DNA of 64,000 bases, from NCBI RefSeq assembly GCF_028502605.1, contig NC_079237.1, positions 3,658,001 to 3,722,000 on the forward strand. Direction: 5' to 3'. Under the pieces are notes generated by a model. The model made no database searches and was not told the origin of the DNA. It was given only the letters and a program-made list of their open reading frames with translations. Both the position numbers and the translations under genes were made by a program. Positions 10,198 to 19,442 of this stretch are shown in pieces. The first letter of the stretch is position 1. Every line of letters begins with the position of its first letter. The stretch comes from Trichoderma breve. Its lineage: Eukaryota > Ascomycota > Sordariomycetes > Hypocreales > Hypocreaceae.

Positions 10198-11457
10198 CTA
10201 TCTGTACATGTAGGTAGACGTGGACTTTTCCCCAATCAATGCGATCATCAACTCCCTGTAGTCTCCGGAGAGAGACCCATTCAAGTTATCCAGCAGCCTC
10301 ATGCCGTAAGTCTTCTTGTACGCAGCGTGAACTTCCTGGAGCCTCTCAGTGCCGCCCCAGTACAACCGAAGAGCCCTGTATATAAAGATGCTATCATCCT
10401 TTGTCGACGGTCTCAGCACATTCCACAAGCCATCCGCGTCCGATTTCCCGCGATCTGTTGCGTAATCGAGGATCTGCAGCAGGGCATCTTCCATACTACT
10501 GCCGCAGAATTTCCGTGCAATGCCATGGTCTAGTTTTCGTTGATACTTATTCTCGTAAGCGCTGCTCATGGCTCGCAGTCCGGCGTCATTGGCACTCGCA
10601 AGTATGTCGATGATGGGAGTGAGGTCGGTGGTGGGAGAACCCTCAATCAGACGCTGGATCTCTGCCACTTTAACGTCAATCTCAGTCATATCGAGGACTG
10701 CATCTTCGCCTCTGGCGCCGGAGAGGATCACGTTGTAGAGACGGAAGAGATCTTCGTCGACCTTGCTTCTGATGAGCTGGACCAAGTCCCTGCCTGGAGT
10801 ACTATTGTACTTCCTTACGATGCCGCGGATATTGGCGTTGGAACGGCAGAGGAGAACATCGTTCAGTGCCCTTTTATCTGCGTCTTCACCGGAGAGGGCT
10901 TTCTCTAGAGTATAAACGTCATGATCGAGGGGTCCCTTAAGGAGGGCCATCAGGGCGACTCGGAAGAAGCCCTGGGTTTTTTGCTCGATTTGCTCGGCTA
11001 GGTTAAGCGTGGTTTGACTGTCGTAGTCGTATGTAAACTGGTGAAGAGTTTGCGGATCCTGGAATTTGGAATCGGTCAGAACGCTGATGAAGGTACTATT
11101 ATCGCAGCCCACTCCTGTCATCGCTTCTTGAAGCTTATCAATGGCTTGAGTGATTTCGATGTTTTGACGTTCATCGTGTCCTGGAGAAGCCAGCGTCAAA
11201 TGTATATTGATTTTGGATCGTTGTAGGTCCTGGACTGGAGTGTGTCTAGACAGTTGTTGGTTCGGATTCGGGTTCAGTGGGCTCTTATGCCACTGCTGGC
11301 TTTGGTGGCCAGTTGTATGGCCAAATTGCCTGATAGGAACTCTCATGGTAAATGAAGGAATGAATTTGTTAGATGAAGAAGAAGTAGTTGCCTCGCGCTG
11401 TGAAGGGGCAAGTCTGGGAATCCAAGGCCCGGAGTACTGTAATAGCTCTCCCAGCAC
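10198..11457 (-). CDS. Annexin
   Basis: A single-exon frame of 419 residues with annexin repeats from about residue 100. Seen repeats include ITQAIDKLQEAM..GVGCDNSTFISVLTD, the GFFRVALMALL helix, and DKRALNDVLLCRSNANIRGIVRKY..GRDLVQLIRSKV, then more diverged ones at the C-terminus. Annexins bind acidic membranes with calcium through GxGT-38-[DE] loops. Here the loops are only partly kept, so calcium dependence is uncertain. The first 90 residues are low-complexity, Ser/Gln/Pro-rich; a second Met at residue 38 is an alternative start. Repeat number and length fit fungal annexins. Likely cytosolic and membrane-associated; role in the fungus unknown. Confidence 0.88.
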   Translation of the reverse strand: MLGELLQYSGPWIPRLAPSQREATTSSSSNKFIPSFTMRVPIRQFGHTTGHQSQQWHKSPLNPNPNQQLSRHTPVQDLQRSKINIHLTLASPGHDERQNIEITQAIDKLQEAMTGVGCDNSTFISVLTDSKFQDPQTLHQFTYDYDSQTTLNLAEQIEQKTQGFFRVALMALLKGPLDHDVYTLEKALSGEDADKRALNDVLLCRSNANIRGIVRKYNSTPGRDLVQLIRSKVDEDLFRLYNVILSGARGEDAVLDMTEIDVKVAEIQRLIEGSPTTDLTPIIDILASANDAGLRAMSSAYENKYQRKLDHGIARKFCGSSMEDALLQILDYATDRGKSDADGLWNVLRPSTKDDSIFIYRALRLYWGGTERLQEVHAAYKKTYGMRLLDNLNGSLSGDYRELMIALIGEKSTSTYMYR

Positions 11458-12161
11458 GGTGGAGGTCGTTAGGTTACACTTGATCTTTTTATAGACAAAA
11501 TAACGCCCAATTAAAAAGAAAACAGATAGATTACATGTACTTTGTAGACCCCCAGGGTCAGTCTTGGGCCTTTCATGGAGCAGTGTAATTTGAGTGGCGC
11601 CGCGATTTGAGTGTAGCCTCTTTGTTAGATGTAACCAAAAACTCTGAACAAACGTTTGAACAGAGCAGCTGAGCTTGTCTCAAGGCATCCAATAATGTCA
11701 TAGTGTCCACCAAAACAATGAAATTTGTTATTAGGCGCCCGTCAGCTGACGTTTATCCCTGATATTGCTGCCTTTGTTGAGAGGAATCTGGCGAACCGCA
11801 CGAACAAAGGATTTATCCAGATATAGAAAGGCTTTGCCACGCTACGGTTTCGGAAACATACGTCTTCCAGTAAAATAACACGATGGGAATGCTGTGCAAC
11901 TGGACGCAGTGTAATATTGGTTCATCGCGAGCGCTGCCTGTCGTATCGCTCGACTTCCATCATGGTGTTGTGAAAAAATGTGCTATATGCACACGCGCAT
12001 ACACAAATACATACATATATATATATATAGATTTGACGGAGCGCATCACTCATTACCATTTCCACCTGATATCCATTCAACATTCCACATACCAAGACTA
12101 CTGCCAGTAGGGACTTGATAGACTATCACCGCCATCAGCGGCCTACGCAATTTGCCCAAAT
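11458..12161. other. Divergent intergenic region
   Basis: 704 bases between the annexin and the C2H2 gene. It holds a TACATGTA palindrome at 11532-11539 and a short CATA/TATA microsatellite near 12000-12030. No coding region is seen. Confidence 0.5.
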
Positions 12162-13997
12162 ATGGACCTAGACTCGGAAAAGCCTTCACAAAGCATTTCG
12201 AATGCTTCACAGAAATGTTCGGATTTATTTGAGTCATGTATTTTGCAAAAACCAGATTCTGTGGCCGAGTTCGAGGTAACAACCAGGCTGTTTACGGCTT
12301 GGACAAATAGGTTGAGTGTGTTCAGCCAGAGTGCCAGCCTAGATGAGAGGCTACGTGCCGAGAAATATGATGAGATCCGTCAAATAGTTATGAATCTTCT
12401 AAACGCTCTAAACGTACTCCTATTTCATGGTACGCAGCTTGTTATAACGCAGTTTCTTGGGTTTGTCTTAGCTGACCTTACCTATGTATAGCACACAGAT
12501 TAGTCTCTTCATCTCAAAACGAGCATCTTGTTAAGCAAACCCTTGAAGACTTCCTACTCGGCATCCATGATGCTTTGAGAATTTTGGACAAGACCGCCGC
12601 CGCCATCCTGCTTCTAACATCCCAAGGTACGTATCGCTTGATCATGAGGACTATCGTCTTCGCAAAGAAGCATGACGACTTTCAGAGGCTTGTCAGAACC
12701 TTTTCCAAGGTAATCCTCTCTCGACACCGAGGGCTAGCACCAAATCATAAGCCCCTGGAAATCTTAGAAGACCTCATACCTACCAAGGAGAAGATTCTAG
12801 AGCAACGTCCGGAGAGCTTATTTCTAGCTCTCGTTAGGACTTCCATCGTCCGACACTTTAGAATACTATATGAGTGCGATATAAGAGACAGAGAGAAAAG
12901 GGGACTATTAACGCCAGACATGAGATCGTCGACACCGCAAGGTGCCAATTCAGCTGATGGCGATACTATCACTGGGCAGTGCAAATCTCCCCAGTCGAAT
13001 AAATCAGCACCCGGCGAGGCAAACCAGACAGCCGAACGAGACGGCGAGGCACGATCAGAGAACCAACTAACGGTGCTATCGATTGATGTGAATCGCTACA
13101 ATACGGAAATTGCTGGGATCGACTCTGCCAGTCCTACTTCTGACGAGAAATCCGCGCCCCCTATCTCTGAGGCTGGCATGATGTCATTTCCTAGGGCACC
13201 CAAAATTCCAAATGGACAGGAAAAAGGCATTTGTCCAATATGCAAGCAGGAATTCCCCGCAGAAGAGTTGCAGGGCGATAAGTGGATGTGAGTTCCCACC
13301 TGGCAGAGATCAACAATGGGAATTTTATGCTGACTTCAACAGAGTTCACGCTACCAAAGATATTAAGCCTTATGTCTGCATACATAAGGACTGCATGTCG
13401 GACATTCAGTTCTTCGAGCACCGTAGAGATTGGATTGACCATATGCATAAATTTCACATGCCTTATTGGATACTATGCCTGTACAATACATTGAGGTGGA
13501 AGTGCTCTCTGTGTTGTTCAGACTCTGCTGCGGAATTTATTTCTGAAGAAGAGGTGAAAATGAGCTTTATGGAGCATCTTGAGCAGTTGCATCCTGACAC
13601 CAAAACGGAGAAGCGGCAAAAATTGGCCAATTGGTGTGAGGTGCGTCAGCTCAGGTCCTTGAAACATTGTCCAATTTGTGGAGTTCGCCCCAAACCACGG
13701 TCTATATTACGTACGTCTCAATCAAAAGTCACGAAGGGAGATACCAGAGCTGGACCTCAAGTACTAGAGGCCGGGGAAATCAAGGACGGTTCCAATTCCG
13801 AAGCTAAGCATACCGTGAGGTTTGCTGATCCTGAATCCTCGCACGAGAACTGCCACTCAGAACCAGTAACAGATTACGAGAGAGCCGAACACTGCGTTGC
13901 TGAGCATCTAAGAGCACTAGCCCTTAATTTCTCAGCCTTTCTTATGGATGATGATGATACCGATGACCAACGACGCTCCGATGTACCACTAGATTGA
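12162..13997 (+). CDS. Fungal C2H2 zinc-finger domain protein (NLR/ankyrin-associated type), probably truncated
   Basis: Three exons, 12162-12429, 12492-13287 and 13343-13997, encode about 572 residues. Introns are GTACGC..TAG and GTGAGT..CAG, in frame. Residues 1-200 are helical and resemble the N-terminal regions of fungal proteins with helical signalling domains, without a clear family. From residue 337 comes a cysteine/histidine array: CPICKQEF, then KPYVCIHKDC, WIDHMHKFH, CSLCC, MEHLEQLH, CPICG. This layout (CxxC, then DLxPYVC..C, then HxxxxH) is common in fungal proteins that also carry ankyrin or NACHT modules. The C-terminal tail contains CVAEHLRALALNF, a motif usually found after the last finger. 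The tail is homologous to 20640-20970, and that homology runs past this gene's TGA, so the protein is probably cut short. Ligand and role unknown. Confidence 0.75.
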
Positions 13998-14760
13998 AGT
14001 TCAGATAGCGACTAATTGGTTCAGCCTTTAAGACATGACGTGGCAACGGGTTTGGAAGTAAAAACTTAATACAGCTTGGCAAAAAACAGGATGTGATTAC
14101 TCTGCATAATATACTCTCATTCATCTGATCCAAAAACATTAATTAAGATATCAGGCACAAGATTGCTATTGCCAGCCAACTGGGAAATTATAATAGCGAT
14201 GATTAAAAATGACAACGGATACGAGCACTTCTGCGCAAGTTATTACTGCAGAGCTCCCGGATGCGGTCAAGAGGCGACTTCAATCATGACGCTGTGAAAA
14301 CATATACATGTACCTAACGGAGGATATTACCCACCTCAACCGTTTCCACATTACCAAGACTTTGGCTAGTATGAGTTTGACAGACTCTCGCCACCGTCAA
14401 CGGCTGATGCAAGTAGCTATCAGGCCTTTTTTCCCTTCCTGCTCACTCGAACTTATTGTTAAATTGGGTTTCAGATTTATGCTTCTGTGGCGAAACGTGG
14501 ATCTCAATGCACTTATGCCCAAGAAATAAACCGTCGAGGCCCTCAGAACAGTTCAAATTTAGGTTGGTGGATAGGATAAGCTGCATAGGTAGCTGGGAAA
14601 TATTTTTATTACACAATTGATACAAGGTATAAAATGGCTTCAACCTGAACTTCAGGTTTATAACTGGCTCTCTAACCATTCTAAACGAGCGTGTAGAAGT
14701 GTATATGAGATGCGACCTTCTCTCCACGATAAACACTAATATTGCTACGAAGCCCTCAAG
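13998..14760. other. Convergent intergenic region with homology tail
   Basis: 763 bases. The first 40 or so still align codon by codon with the subtilase-kinase locus at about 20930-20955. A TACATGTA palindrome lies at 14305-14312. No independent gene is seen. Confidence 0.5.
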
Positions 14761-16260
14761 CTAGAGGGCACTGAGGATGCTATCCAGCGGATCTAGTATG
14801 GCCTGTGCGAAGTCTGCATCTGTTATGTTCTGGTCTCTCGATACAGAAAGGCACCATTCCACTATTCCCTGGTACGTTGCACCCATCCTCCGTCCAATAT
14901 CAGGAGTTATCTTCATCAGCTCTCTTCCCCACTCGGCCGGGTTCGTCTTATGCAAGTGATGCGCAACTTGCTTCAAAGGCTTCCACAAACCAATCTCCAG
15001 AAGCACGACCCCCAAGCTGTAAATATCGTAGGATTGAATGTATCTCGGACTCTTTGCTCCCTGCAACCTGTCTGGATGCTGGAAAACATCATTGTCCCAC
15101 ATAGATTGAACCGTTGAAAAAGCCTTGTGTCTGGTAAATGTCCCTTGCTGGTATGTTGCTGCTTCTTCCCCGCGGATCAGATCAAAACCCATGAGATACA
15201 CTTCATCATTGTCATCACGGGATAACACTTCCCCTTGGTGTGCATTCTGTGAACGGACAATCACAACGCTTGAAGAAGTGATATTCTTATGAAGAAATCT
15301 CGCGGTGTGGAGAAAAAAGACGGCTTCCGCGATTTTGTAGCTAATTTTGAAGCAGTGGTTAAGAGAATATGATATGGCGGGGAAAGGATCCAGTTCGATT
15401 GACTTTGCCAATGTCATCATCGAGAAGATGTAGTCTGGCGACACATGTGCAAACAGGAAACGATGGAGTCTTGGATCGTAGAAGTAGTATTTTACGCCCA
15501 GAAGAGAAACATCGGTGATCGCTGGATTGAGGCAGCTTAATGCAGCAGACAGCTCGCCCATTTCAGTCTGCATAGCTTCAAATTCCGGTGTTCCTACAAG
15601 AACGTCGTCGGGGACCTTTCTGCTTGAAAAGATGAGCTGTTCATCGTTATGCTGTAGAGGTAGAGTAGACACATCTCCTGCGGCTTCAATCTCATAGAGG
15701 AGATCACCCGGAGCCTCAAGCAACAGCTGACCAGCTCGAATCTCCTTGGCAGCCGTATTAAGTGCCAGGAAGCTTTGGAGCCTACTACTGGATTCGACTA
15801 CTGGAGGCGCCCCCTGGGCCTGCTCAAGGTCAGACTGAATGAGTGGTATCACTTCCTTGGGAAGGCCTAGATAGCGCACTCCGAATCTTTCCGTCCAATG
15901 GAAAATTTCCCTTTCCATTTCTTCTATGTCAGATCGTCTGGACACCCACAAGGCCATGTTGACCGTACTTCCTAGAAAGCCGTTCCTCTCCATCTTTCGA
16001 AGGCTCCGCTGCGCTTTAACTGCAAGGCAGTCGAGATAGCTGGAAGTTCGGTCCAACAATTGTTGATCATATTCAGCCAAGCCATCGTCGCCGTTATGTA
16101 ACTTTCGCGAGTGGAAGTATTCCTGGACATTTGCTAACACTCTCAAATCCCATTCTAAACGAGTCCTCAAGGACTTTGCATTGCTCGAAAAGGCGCTGCA
16201 GGCCTCTAGGAATTTAACAATGGCGCCTCCTGCAGAAAGGGTTTGGTTGAAAATGTCCAT
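14761..16260 (-). CDS. Helical-bundle N-terminus plus kinase-like (pseudokinase) domain protein
   Basis: A single exon, 499 residues. Residues 1-150 are predicted helical with a HeLo/MLKL-type look: an initial small hydrophobic helix, then amphipathic helices with Leu/Trp. Residues about 245-490 follow a protein-kinase C-lobe. FLHTARFLHKNITSSS (315-330) stands where HRDLKPxN is expected, but the catalytic Asp is replaced by Asn326. GFD (358-360) stands in place of DFG, and YDIYSLGVVLLEIG (411-424) matches the conserved DxxSLGVxLxE helix. No Gly-rich loop or VAIK motif is visible. The kinase is therefore most likely dead and regulatory. The architecture parallels MLKL and fungal HeLo-type cell-death proteins, where the N-terminal bundle permeabilises membranes; that parallel is my inference. 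No signal peptide. Confidence 0.72.
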   Translation of the reverse strand: MDIFNQTLSAGGAIVKFLEACSAFSSNAKSLRTRLEWDLRVLANVQEYFHSRKLHNGDDGLAEYDQQLLDRTSSYLDCLAVKAQRSLRKMERNGFLGSTVNMALWVSRRSDIEEMEREIFHWTERFGVRYLGLPKEVIPLIQSDLEQAQGAPPVVESSSRLQSFLALNTAAKEIRAGQLLLEAPGDLLYEIEAAGDVSTLPLQHNDEQLIFSSRKVPDDVLVGTPEFEAMQTEMGELSAALSCLNPAITDVSLLGVKYYFYDPRLHRFLFAHVSPDYIFSMMTLAKSIELDPFPAISYSLNHCFKISYKIAEAVFFLHTARFLHKNITSSSVVIVRSQNAHQGEVLSRDDNDEVYLMGFDLIRGEEAATYQQGTFTRHKAFSTVQSMWDNDVFQHPDRLQGAKSPRYIQSYDIYSLGVVLLEIGLWKPLKQVAHHLHKTNPAEWGRELMKITPDIGRRMGATYQGIVEWCLSVSRDQNITDADFAQAILDPLDSILSAL

Positions 16261-17070
16261 GGCAGCTCTCCGCTTCCTAGAAGCTGTTGTTTAATGCTTG
16301 ATCAGGTGAATGATGATAAAGATTGGTATACGGCCTTTTCTTCAATACGAAATGATGCCACTGAGATTAGAACACGCTTCTTTGTCGTTTGACAGAAAAA
16401 GTATTGTTCTTCCTGGGACGCGGGGTTACAAGCCACAGGGCAAGGAGCGCGTCTGTTGGACGTATCTCAAATAATAAAAGTATTGTTTTCCTTGATTTGA
16501 GGACGTACAGGCTGCTACTATCCGCGTTGTAAATTACTGACTCAAAGTTCGGCGACAATCTAGCCACTCAGCAGCAAGTTCGGAAGATAATACACTGCCA
16601 CGTCAATCAAGCATTGCATGGGTGTTAATAGTGCATACATGTACCCGATGAGCGTGATGAGACCGTGCTCGCCAATAGATTTGATTAGAGTGTCGGGTAA
16701 ATGTTGCAAGTATATAAACTGTGTAACGACGTGAAACCTCCCGTAGTTTTCTTGACCGCCTTGTTGCTTGGCTTTTGGGGCCCTCACCGTTGTGTAGAGA
16801 TGGAAGTTGCCTGTTTCAACTAGTTTGCTAGAGCTCACAGCTGTATCAATATGGAAGCCATTCAACTAGATCACAGCTATAATCTCAGAATATGGCAGTG
16901 GCGCATATGGAGTAGCAAGTCGGCCAAAGAGCGATTGCTTAATGAAACCTCAATAGTTGGGTAGGTAGCTACTAAACTCAAAGTGAGAATGGCAGATGAG
17001 TTTATGCGGGTAGTTATAGATAACCGAGACCACTTTATAATGCTGCCAGTGCTTGCTGTGTAGAAGATCA
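16261..17070. other. Intergenic region
   Basis: 810 bases upstream of the pseudokinase gene and downstream of the minus-strand relic. A TACATGTA palindrome is at 16636-16643. Short frames here are unconvincing. Confidence 0.45.
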
Positions 17071-17852
17071 CTATCCCTTGGGAGCCACGTAGGTAATTTG
17101 GGTACTTCTTTTGTTAGTCTCTATCATCCTCTCGTGACCCTTCGGCTCATTTCCCTTGCTATCAATCTCTTCAACTTTGTCAAAAGCGATCTCCAGTTCC
17201 TCTTCATCTTGCTTTTTGCCTTACACGCCAATCCAATTTTCGCCCTTATAGTGTAGAAGATAGGAGCAATACTTCAATCACTTGAAGAGGATCTATACTT
17301 TTTCAGCTTGGTGAGCATCGTTGTAGTCCTTCTGTGTGGATTTAAACTAGAGAGTGTCAATGACGCCGAAGTTATATTTCCGACATTGCTGCGTTTGCTT
17401 TCCACCTTACCTTCGCCCCTAATGCCTTTAAGAGTGGCAACCTTGAATTCAATATCGACATCCCCTTTAAACTCATTATCTTTAGTAGTTTTGAAATTGG
17501 TATCATGCTAGTAGTGATCGAGACGTTTCTCGCTAGGCGTGGGTTCTTTTCGGGATGGAGCCTGGCCAACATTTGGATACTAGTGATAATCTTCCCGAGC
17601 CGCTGTTGCATTGCAGCAGTGGTTTGGTTGTGTGTTTACCACCGACTCATCATTGGTTCTCGCTATCTGTGCCTAGATACTCTGCACCTTGTCACACAGG
17701 CGCGTAAATATCCTTTTGCTAAAAGGGTAATAAAAACGACTACGACTCCCAACACCAGGAATCCTCCCGCCCAAGCCAGCTCAATTATTCTTCTGATTGA
17801 GTCTTTGCTCTCCCTGATACCCTGAATCACCTAAAACGGTGTATTGTCTAGC
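17071..17852 (-). pseudogene. Relic of a single-pass membrane protein gene
   Basis: On the minus strand, stretches with strong purine-first codon bias line up in one direction. From 17830 comes a hydrophobic segment (GGFLVLGVVVVFITLL) preceded by IRESKDSIRRII, which looks like a membrane helix. Next is a hydrophilic region (SRKEPTPSEKRLDHY, then DTNFKTTKDNEFKGDVDIEF), then KDYNDAHQAEK. It ends as an acidic tail (DEEELEIAFDKVEEID) and stop TAG at 17071-17073. Several TAG codons interrupt (complement of 17831-17833, 17673-17675, 17580-17582, 17508-17510), and one frame shift separates the membrane segment from the rest. Each TAG is preceded by a pyrimidine, so some may be intron ends, but no set of good donors rescues the whole frame. 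It lies head-to-head with the DUF7580/subtilase locus. Family unrecognised. Confidence 0.4.
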
Positions 17853-17869
17853 CATTAACGCTTTTCACC

Positions 17870-19386
17870 ATGCCCAAACTCTCAAAGCTCTTTTCTGGTC
17901 TCCGGACGTCTCTCACTAATAGTACCTCAGAACTGAGGGGACATTCTCAATCAGATCTTGAATCGGCGCAAGAAGGCGCTCTTCAACCAGGTCCCCAACG
18001 TCTAGGCTACGATGATGTTATACGTGCATCGGCCAAATCATTCGCGAACATGAAATTGAATTCTCAATTGGCCAGACGCTATCACGAGGAAGTCAACGAT
18101 AAAGGTCCATCTGAGTTGTTACAACCAGAACTTTCAATCAACGACCTGTTTGAGTATAGGCTAAACGCCGGAGAGCTGTCAACACAACGGACTCGACAGT
18201 GCATAGAGGCCATGTTTACGACTCTCGCTTCACAGCTGAGCTGTTGCAACGGGGATCATATCATGCGGCTAAAATTAACAGGATTTGTGCGTCAGTGGGA
18301 TCATGAAGGGAGACCTTTCTTTGATCTGTACCTATCAAATGGAGATGATGGGGCGCGATCTTACTGGGCAGAGAGTAAATGCACCTTTACAAGGTTCGTA
18401 TGTTATTGTGCCCGTAATATGGCGTTTTGGTTGACGGATTGAATAGGAGACTAACTTATAGAGAAGAGATGGGTTGCAATGTTATCAATAATTCCATACT
18501 TGCTGGGAAGAAAGCGAGTGTTCTTCTCATAGAGCCCCCTTATCAAGATCTCGAGACGCAGAAAAACACACAGGAGAGCTTACGCCCCATACAATTTGGT
18601 ATTTCTGACGAACGCGGTTCCTCGGCTATGCCAATAACATCAGTAACAAGCGTAACAAGCCTGATAAAACAAGACGAGTCTACCTATGATATCCGACGTG
18701 TCTCGAACGCCGGGAAGTTCTCGACAGAGGATAGGGACTGGCTTTGCCTAAACTTGGCTCTGTCGCTGCTTCATATGTCTGGTCGCCTTTGGAATAGGGC
18801 GATATGGTACTCTGACAATCCCAACACGGAAAACGGGATATTCTTTCTCAGGGATCCCATAACCCAGGAGATTGTAGATAAAAGACGCCCATATATGTCA
18901 TGGCGCCTCCAAGAAGAGTCGGATATTCAAAAGCCTACCAAAAAACTACGCCATGATACCCAGCTTTTGAGCTTCGCTAGGCTGCTGATTGAGATACACA
19001 AATGGGAAAGGCTTCATCTTACGCCCGAGCCTGAGTCTGAAGAAGAACTCCGCTCCCGTCTCCTGGGGTATATCGATGTCAACTTCAATTCGGAGCGGGA
19101 ATTGGAATTCATTTCCGCTCTGAGAGGTTGCCTGGTTCATGCTGGGTACGTCGAACCTGGTGCGGAGAACAGATCGGAACGACTTCAGGCTTATATTTTC
19201 GAAAACATCGTGAAACCATTGCATAGTTATCTTGGCAATCCCCCATTGCCAAAATCGACATGGGAGGCAATGCCCTCGTATTATCAGGCTGTCTTGGACG
19301 GATTAAATTATCCAAATCACTTCACCTCGTTACACGACGCATTTATTTACAGCGGAAAACATGAAGAAAAAAGATCAGTCTTATAG
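17870..19386 (+). CDS. DUF7580-like domain, N-terminal part of a subtilase locus
   Basis: Exon 1 is 17870-18393; the intron 18394-18461 has a GTTCGT donor, a CTAAC branch site and a TAG acceptor; exon 2 starts at 18462. The reading frame runs to TAG 19384. Residues give a helical region, then RDWLCLNLALSLLHMSGRLW and later FARLLIEIHKWE, the pattern of the fungal DUF7580 domain that often precedes a peptidase S8 domain. Directly downstream lies the catalytic Asp of a subtilase, in the same frame. Removing 19329-19442 (multiple of three, weak GTTACA donor, good branch region) would join FTS to LHEKKFW and fuse the two parts. I consider it one locus with 19443-22834. If unspliced, the product is about 480 residues on its own. 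Confidence 0.65.
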
Positions 19387-19442
19387 TTGTCAATCCCCTC
19401 ATTGAATAAAAATTTAATGTAGAATTACTGATACTTAGTTAG

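Noticed and set aside
12000..12030. TATA-rich tract as possible origin or promoter
   Set aside because: It is a simple CATA/TA microsatellite; nothing else supports an origin.
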